Source: Candidatus Poribacteria bacterium | Lineage (GTDB): Bacteria > Poribacteria > WGA-4E > WGA-3G | Reading direction: 5' to 3' | NCBI GenBank assembly: GCA_026710795.1 | Contig: JAPOQK010000073.1 | Location: 1 to 64,000 of the forward strand | DNA length: 64,000 bases | Shown: in pieces, positions 58,135 to 64,000 of the stretch | Layout: each line of letters begins with the position of its first letter | How positions within the stretch are numbered: position 1 is the first letter of the stretch | The notes under the pieces: generated by a model | Told to the model about the DNA's origin: nothing | The model's input: only the letters and a program-made list of their open reading frames with translations | Databases searched by the model: none | Made by a program: the position numbers and the translations under genes

Positions 58135-61100
58135 ATGACCTTACAAGAAATAATATTAGCATTAGAGAAATTTTGGGCAGATCAAGGATGTATTATTCAA
58201 CAACCATGTGATATAGAAGTTGGTGCAGGCACATTTAACCCCGCAACATTTTTACGATGCCTCGGTCCAGAACCGTGGAATGTAGCGTATGTAGAACCTG
58301 TCCGCAGACCCGCCGATGGCAGATACGCAGAAAATCCCTTCCGTCTTGGTGCATACTACCAATATCAAGTCATACTAAAGCCAGCACCAGAAAATGTGCT
58401 ACCACTCTACCTTGAAAGCCTTTACCATCTCGGCATTTCACCCCGCAAAAACGATATTCGCTTTGTAGAAGACGATTGGGAATCCCCGACCCTCGGTGCT
58501 TCTGGACTCGGTTGGGAAGTATGGTGGAACGGCGCAGAAGTTACACAGTTCACCTACTTTCAACAGATGGGTAGCATAGACCTTGCCCCGATTTGTGCTG
58601 AGATTACCTACGGACTTGAACGCATCGCTCTCTATTTACAAGATGTTGATACCTTTTTTGATATTCGTTGGAATGAACACCTGAATTATGGAGATGTCCA
58701 CCATCAAAGTGAGGTGGAATACTCAACCTACAACTTTGAACATGCAAACGTTGACATGCTTTTTGACCAGTTTAGCACCTACGAAAAAGAAACCCACGCG
58801 TGTTTAGATGCAGGTTTAGTCCTTCCTGCAACCGACTATGTTCTGAGATGCTCACATACATTCAACATGCTGGATGCGCGCGGCGTTATAAGCGTCACTG
58901 AACGTGTGAGTTACATTGAACGTGTGCGTAGGTTGGCACAACGTATCGCACGTGCCTATGTAACGCAACGAGAGGAGATGGAACACCCCCTCATTGGACG
59001 GTTTAACACGGAAACAACCTCTGCTACAGAAGATGCGGTTTCTAACCGCACCGAAACTACTACATCAGACTTCCCTGAAACTGCCGATTTTCTCTTTGAA
59101 ATCGGCACAGAAGAAATTCCCGCAAGCTATATGCCACCTGCTCTTGACCAACTTGGTAAGATAGCTGGTGATTCTCTGTCTGAACACAGAATTCCATTTG
59201 GAGAAATTCAAACGTTAGGAACACCCAGACGTATCACACTTGCTATTAAGGGTGTGAAAACCATGCAAGAAAGTCAGGAGACGGAAGTCATAGGACCACC
59301 CAAAAGTATCGCTTACGATGAAAACGGTGAACCGACAAAGGCAGTGATTGGATTCGCAAAAACACAAGGTGTTGAACTCTCCGATATACGAATCATTGAA
59401 ACCGAACGTGGAGAATATATCTGTGCTTCCAAACTTGAAAAAGGAGTGTCTACCCACGAACTATTGGAAACACTCTTACCCGAATGGATTGAGACACTCC
59501 GTTTTCCGAAAACGATGCGGTGGGAAACAAAGTCTAATGAACCGGGAGTATTTGCTCGTTTCACACGACCTATACGATGGTTAGTCGCACTACTCGGAAA
59601 TCAAGTTGTCAACTGTGCTTACGGGGCAGCTTATGCACGACGTAGCACTTACGGACACCGTTCTCTATATCCCGATCCGATAACATTGGAATCTGCGGAC
59701 TTAGACAGTTACATTCAAGAACTCCACAATGTGGGTGTTGTTGTTTGTCCGAAGGAACGCCGCGATATAATCGAAAAACAGGTGCGAACCGTTTTTGAAA
59801 ACGAAGGATGTCTTCCAAATATAGATGAAGAGTTACTGGATACAGTGAACTATCTCGTAGAAAATCCACAACCGATTGTCGGGAATTTCAGTGAGTCGCA
59901 TCTGGAATTACCACCTGAAGTGTTGATTACGGCAATGAAAAAGCATCAACGCTATTTTCCGATGTGGAAAAGTGAAAACACCCTTGCTCCAAAGTTCATA
60001 ACCATTTCTAACGGAACTGATGGCAATATTGACGGTGTTCGGCACGGGAATGAACGTGTGCTACATGCACGTCTCAACGATGCTGAGTTCTTTTATAATG
60101 CGGATCAGAAAACCAGCCTTGCCGATAAAGTTGAACGTTTAGGTGCTGTTGTCTTTCACGCTAAACTTGGTTCTCTCTTAGATAAAGCAGAACGGTTAAA
60201 GTCTTTGGTGAAGGTCATTAGCACAGAATTGAAGTTTGCGGATGAAACAATCCATCATGCAAAACGTGCAGCCTGGCTTTGTAAGGCAGATTTAACTACA
60301 CAAATGGTCATTGAGTTTCCGTCTCTGCAAGGGATTACTGGCAGATACTATGCTAAAAACTCAAGTGAACCTGATAAGGTAGCAACTGCTATTGCAGAAC
60401 ACTATCAACCACTCGGTGCGGATACACCTATACCCGAAACCGAAGTCGGTGCAATCCTCGCTATCGCTGATAAACTTGACACAATTGTCGGATACTTCGG
60501 CATAGAAGAACGTCCCACAGGTTCACAAGACCCATACTCACTACGACGGCATGCACTCGGCACAATTCGTATCCTGCAAGATCGGCAGTTATCACTCTCT
60601 TTAGATAAAGTTGTTGACAAAGCAATCGCTCTGTATGAGGTAGAATTAGTTGACGATACAAAAACAAGTGTCCTTAGTTTCATCAAAGAACGCCTTCGCG
60701 GCATATTACAGACACAGGAATACGCTCCCGACCTTGCTGATGCTGTTTTAGCAGTCGGTGATGTTAACATTGTAGATATTCTAAAACGTGCCAGTGCCGT
60801 TGCTGAATTTCGCTTGACATCCAACTTTGAGGAAGTATATAATGCACTCAATCGGGTACTAAGAATTTTACCTGAAAATGCACCAGTATCCGTAGATGCT
60901 GCACTACTAAAAGATGATGCTGAAATAGGTCTAAACGCATACATCACCGAGGTAAAACCTGTATTAGATAAAAGCATTCAGGAAAGAGCATATTCAGAAC
61001 TGTTAATTCAGTTAGCAGGACTTCAACCTACAATAGACAAGTTTTTTGATGATGTGCTTGTTATGGCAGAAGATGTTGACCTACAGAGAAATCGATTGGC

Positions 61101-61173
61101 ATTGCTAAACCGTATAGCAGAACCTGTCTATGCTGTAGCTGACCTGACGAAATTGGTAATTGCAGGAGAATAA
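58135..61173 (+). CDS. glyQS: Glycine--tRNA ligase, fused alpha and beta subunits
   Basis: Alpha part [83 protein letters not shown]; beta part [24 protein letters not shown] in one ORF. Confidence 0.95.
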   Translation: MTLQEIILALEKFWADQGCIIQQPCDIEVGAGTFNPATFLRCLGPEPWNVAYVEPVRRPADGRYAENPFRLGAYYQYQVILKPAPENVLPLYLESLYHLGISPRKNDIRFVEDDWESPTLGASGLGWEVWWNGAEVTQFTYFQQMGSIDLAPICAEITYGLERIALYLQDVDTFFDIRWNEHLNYGDVHHQSEVEYSTYNFEHANVDMLFDQFSTYEKETHACLDAGLVLPATDYVLRCSHTFNMLDARGVISVTERVSYIERVRRLAQRIARAYVTQREEMEHPLIGRFNTETTSATEDAVSNRTETTTSDFPETADFLFEIGTEEIPASYMPPALDQLGKIAGDSLSEHRIPFGEIQTLGTPRRITLAIKGVKTMQESQETEVIGPPKSIAYDENGEPTKAVIGFAKTQGVELSDIRIIETERGEYICASKLEKGVSTHELLETLLPEWIETLRFPKTMRWETKSNEPGVFARFTRPIRWLVALLGNQVVNCAYGAAYARRSTYGHRSLYPDPITLESADLDSYIQELHNVGVVVCPKERRDIIEKQVRTVFENEGCLPNIDEELLDTVNYLVENPQPIVGNFSESHLELPPEVLITAMKKHQRYFPMWKSENTLAPKFITISNGTDGNIDGVRHGNERVLHARLNDAEFFYNADQKTSLADKVERLGAVVFHAKLGSLLDKAERLKSLVKVISTELKFADETIHHAKRAAWLCKADLTTQMVIEFPSLQGITGRYYAKNSSEPDKVATAIAEHYQPLGADTPIPETEVGAILAIADKLDTIVGYFGIEERPTGSQDPYSLRRHALGTIRILQDRQLSLSLDKVVDKAIALYEVELVDDTKTSVLSFIKERLRGILQTQEYAPDLADAVLAVGDVNIVDILKRASAVAEFRLTSNFEEVYNALNRVLRILPENAPVSVDAALLKDDAEIGLNAYITEVKPVLDKSIQERAYSELLIQLAGLQPTIDKFFDDVLVMAEDVDLQRNRLALLNRIAEPVYAVADLTKLVIAGE

Positions 61174-61182
61174 CACTATTTT

Positions 61183-64000
61183 ATGTTGTTGAGAAAATAT
61201 ACTATGAAACAATACTCTATAATCTGTATTTATCTTATTCTCTGTATTTCATTTCTCGTTGGGTGCGGTGAAAAAGAAGACAAAGTTATCCTTTCAGCGA
61301 GACAAGCAATTGTTCAAGGTGATTATACAGCAGCAGAATCTGCTGTACAAAAATCACGTGACAAAGATCCAGAGAATCAGGAAGCAATTTATCTCAATCG
61401 TCTACTGCAGTTACGAAACAGCACGGATGCAAGCAGTTGGCATCAAGCCATGGCGCAAACGTTGGCGTATCTCGAAACGTTAAACAGCGATATCCGAGCA
61501 ATTACCATACTGGATGACCCCGATTCCGACGAACTAAACCGACAAGAACGGCTTATCAGATCACGGAATTCAATTTCAGGTTTGCTTGCTACCTCACTCG
61601 CAATGGCAGTTGAAAAACAGCCAGCATTATTATCGGAATTAGCAAAGAGATCAGATTCTGTCGTCGTAGTTGCGCTGTTAGAAGCTCAAAAATGCTATCA
61701 ACCCGCTGTCAACGTTGTAGTTGCACATCTATTACAACGACTTAACAACGGCACAGATAGTGTGGGTTCCAATTACGTTATCCTACTAAAATCCGCTACG
61801 CAACACCAAGACCCTCAGATTAGAAAAGCAGCAATTAGAGAATTAGGAACGCTACAAAACAGTGAACTGATTTCGACGTATAAGTCAATTCTATCCAAAA
61901 CGGATGAGGAGCCGGAGGCTGCCTATAGCGCGATTGTTGCGGTAGGAGCACTCTGCCAGCCTAAATTTCAATCCAATCCCGAGATAGTATCAATACTACA
62001 ACTGGCAACAAGAAACAACAATGCACAAGTTCGGATGCACGCTGCGAAACTTCTTGGAAAACTCCAAGCGGAAGCAGCTGTTGACGATCTAATCAAACTC
62101 TTAGCGGATTCTAACAGCTATGTTAAAGACACTGCAATAGTTGCTTTGGATAGAATTGGTGAACCTACCATTGCTCCGTTGTTAGCTGTACTTCAAACCC
62201 GTGCAAGCAATATTATTCCAGATGTAGATAACGGTTTTTCGGAGCAATACCGATATATAGCGAGCGCGTATATTGATGATTCTTGGATGAAAAAATACCG
62301 TTTGAGAGCACAATCTGCCGCAATTAGTACTCTCGGAGTAATAAGGGCGGAAGAGGCAGTTATTCCCATAATTCAGCTTTTAGCAGACGAAGATTTAAAG
62401 GGTGCAGCACTTTCTGCCCTAATTGCAATGCGTGGAGCCGCTGTGCCAGCACTTATTGACGCACTCCAAACAGGTGAATACCTTGTTCAATTAGAGTCTG
62501 CAAATGCTTTAAGCACAATTGGGGATCGACGCGCAATACAGCCTTTCATTGACATCTTGACTGGTGAGGTTAACAAAGAAGTGAAAGCCATTGCAGCTAA
62601 GGGACTTGGCAACATGCGCGCACGCGGTCCTAACAATGCTGCTGTCACTGCGCTTACTGCAGCACTCCAACTTGACGATACGACAGTTACACAGGGAGCA
62701 GAAGCACTCGGAAAAATCAATGTCATAACTGAAGAAAACGTTAAGAAATTGATTGCCATTTCGATGGATAAACTGAGACGCGAAACAGTTCGATCTGCAG
62801 CTATCAATGCCTTGTGGCAGCTAAAACCTGCCGAAGCTACACAACCGATGCTGCTACTCATACTTAGCGATGAAACGAGTGCTGTTATCCGAGCAAACGC
62901 AGTAAAGGTTCTAAGCCGTATTAAAGACACAGAAACGCTTCCTATCCTTTTTTGGGTTTTGTCCATGCAATTCGATGAGATTTCCGATTTTCAGCGACAC
63001 ATGAAACGGAAGTATAAAACCCTTGATGCACTTAGATCACATCTTGATTCTCTGAATATTGAATGGACAACAGAATATCGACGTCCCTATTATCGGATTT
63101 GGGGTGAACTCAAACCTATTCCCAGTCTGGTTCGTAGTGAAGCAGCACGTGCACTCGGTATTTTCAAAGGAGATACCGTCGTTGAACCGCTTGTTAACGC
63201 ATTAGCAGATGATCAACGTGCAACGGTAAGACGCAGTGCTGCATGGGCACTCGGTAGAGTAGGTGGTGATATTGCAGTTGATTCTCTGATTACCGCTCTA
63301 AAAAAGGACAAACAAGGGGTTGTGCGACAAGAAGCAGCAATCGCTTTAGGCACTATCAAATCGACAAAAAGTGCAGATCCACTACTTGATATTATCAGGA
63401 ATGATAAATATGAAACAGCGCGTCTTGAAGCATCGAAGGCACTGAGAGAAATTGCCCCTACACTTGTCGACAAAGGACTCGTTGAAATCGTCAAAAAGGG
63501 GCGCGGTAGTTTTGAGGATGGTCATGAAGTTCAATCTGTTCAAAACGAGGTAATTGGAGCACTTCTTATAAATGGGAATGAAACAACGACCAATTTTCTG
63601 CTTGATGCCCTAAAATCTGTTGATGACGAATGGACTCACTGGGCAATTATCTATATGCTTGGGGTTATTCATCATGCTTCAGCATTAGACACAATGCTTG
63701 CCGAGTTGGAAAATCCAAGTTATGTGATAAGGAAAGAGGTCGTTACTCGTCTGGGTGGTTTTAAAGACCGAAAAACAGTGGAACCTTTGATTGAGGTGCT
63801 TAATAATCAGGATGAAACGGTCTCTATACGTGCTGCAGCCGTTGCCTCTTTAAATGCACTTCGCGATGAACGCGCAGCACCTGCACTCCGAAATGCACTC
63901 AATGATGAAAACAGTACTGTTCGGTTACAAGCAGTTATAGCGTTGGGAAGTATTAAGGATGCAAAAGCAGTTCCAAGACTTAGCAGTATCGTAGAAAATC
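61183..64000 (+). CDS. HEAT/PBS-lyase-like repeat lipoprotein, 3' truncated by window end (absent from ORF track)
   Basis: Reading frame open to 64000; MLLRKYTMKQYSIICIYLILCISFLVGCGEKED lipobox; repeated VRRSAAWALGRVGGDIAVDSLITALKKDKQGVVRQEAAIALGTIKS units. Confidence 0.9.
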   Translation, partial: MLLRKYTMKQYSIICIYLILCISFLVGCGEKEDKVILSARQAIVQGDYTAAESAVQKSRDKDPENQEAIYLNRLLQLRNSTDASSWHQAMAQTLAYLETLNSDIRAITILDDPDSDELNRQERLIRSRNSISGLLATSLAMAVEKQPALLSELAKRSDSVVVVALLEAQKCYQPAVNVVVAHLLQRLNNGTDSVGSNYVILLKSATQHQDPQIRKAAIRELGTLQNSELISTYKSILSKTDEEPEAAYSAIVAVGALCQPKFQSNPEIVSILQLATRNNNAQVRMHAAKLLGKLQAEAAVDDLIKLLADSNSYVKDTAIVALDRIGEPTIAPLLAVLQTRASNIIPDVDNGFSEQYRYIASAYIDDSWMKKYRLRAQSAAISTLGVIRAEEAVIPIIQLLADEDLKGAALSALIAMRGAAVPALIDALQTGEYLVQLESANALSTIGDRRAIQPFIDILTGEVNKEVKAIAAKGLGNMRARGPNNAAVTALTAALQLDDTTVTQGAEALGKINVITEENVKKLIAISMDKLRRETVRSAAINALWQLKPAEATQPMLLLILSDETSAVIRANAVKVLSRIKDTETLPILFWVLSMQFDEISDFQRHMKRKYKTLDALRSHLDSLNIEWTTEYRRPYYRIWGELKPIPSLVRSEAARALGIFKGDTVVEPLVNALADDQRATVRRSAAWALGRVGGDIAVDSLITALKKDKQGVVRQEAAIALGTIKSTKSADPLLDIIRNDKYETARLEASKALREIAPTLVDKGLVEIVKKGRGSFEDGHEVQSVQNEVIGALLINGNETTTNFLLDALKSVDDEWTHWAIIYMLGVIHHASALDTMLAELENPSYVIRKEVVTRLGGFKDRKTVEPLIEVLNNQDETVSIRAAAVASLNALRDERAAPALRNALNDENSTVRLQAVIALGSIKDAKAVPRLSSIVEN

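Noticed and set aside
60405-60977. 190-aa minus-strand ORF
   Set aside because: Ser/Arg-rich antisense shadow of glyQS.

Overview
AT-rich bacterial chromosomal window. The mix of families (MoxR/VWA cluster, several Gfo/Idh/MocA oxidoreductases, a Cys-type sulfatase, PorV-like barrels, Asp-box propellers, Uma2, HEAT lipoprotein) resembles Candidatus Poribacteria or the planctomycete sphere; this taxonomic call is inference. From about 2 to 22.8 kb nearly all genes are on the minus strand: a MoxR AAA ATPase / DUF58 / BatA-VWA / VWA-GATase-like / DUF4175-like / coiled-coil block, then a GH43-like protein, a carboxypeptidase-regulatory-domain protein, a prenyltransferase-like toroid protein and a six-repeat secreted protein, plus CotH and argG. 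From about 23.3 kb on, protein genes are on the plus strand: tRNA(CAU)-tilS-hpt, a dihaem cytochrome c, an M23 peptidase overlapping a PorV-like barrel/lytic transglycosylase fusion, an ECF sigma factor fused through a TM helix to an Asp-box propeller, phoH-ybeY-corC-tRNA-Pro-recO, a TonB-dependent receptor, an HhH-like/PD-(D/E)XK-like pair, a PorV pair, a sulfatase, fused glyQS and a HEAT-repeat lipoprotein running off the window end. Main leads: the sigma/propeller fusion, the barrel/transglycosylase fusion, the HhH + nuclease pair, a perfect consensus promoter with no annotated gene (possible ncRNA or small peptide), families of short palindromic/TIR-bearing repeats, and several decayed genes missing from the ORF track. 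All family names come from reading motifs by eye; no searches were run.
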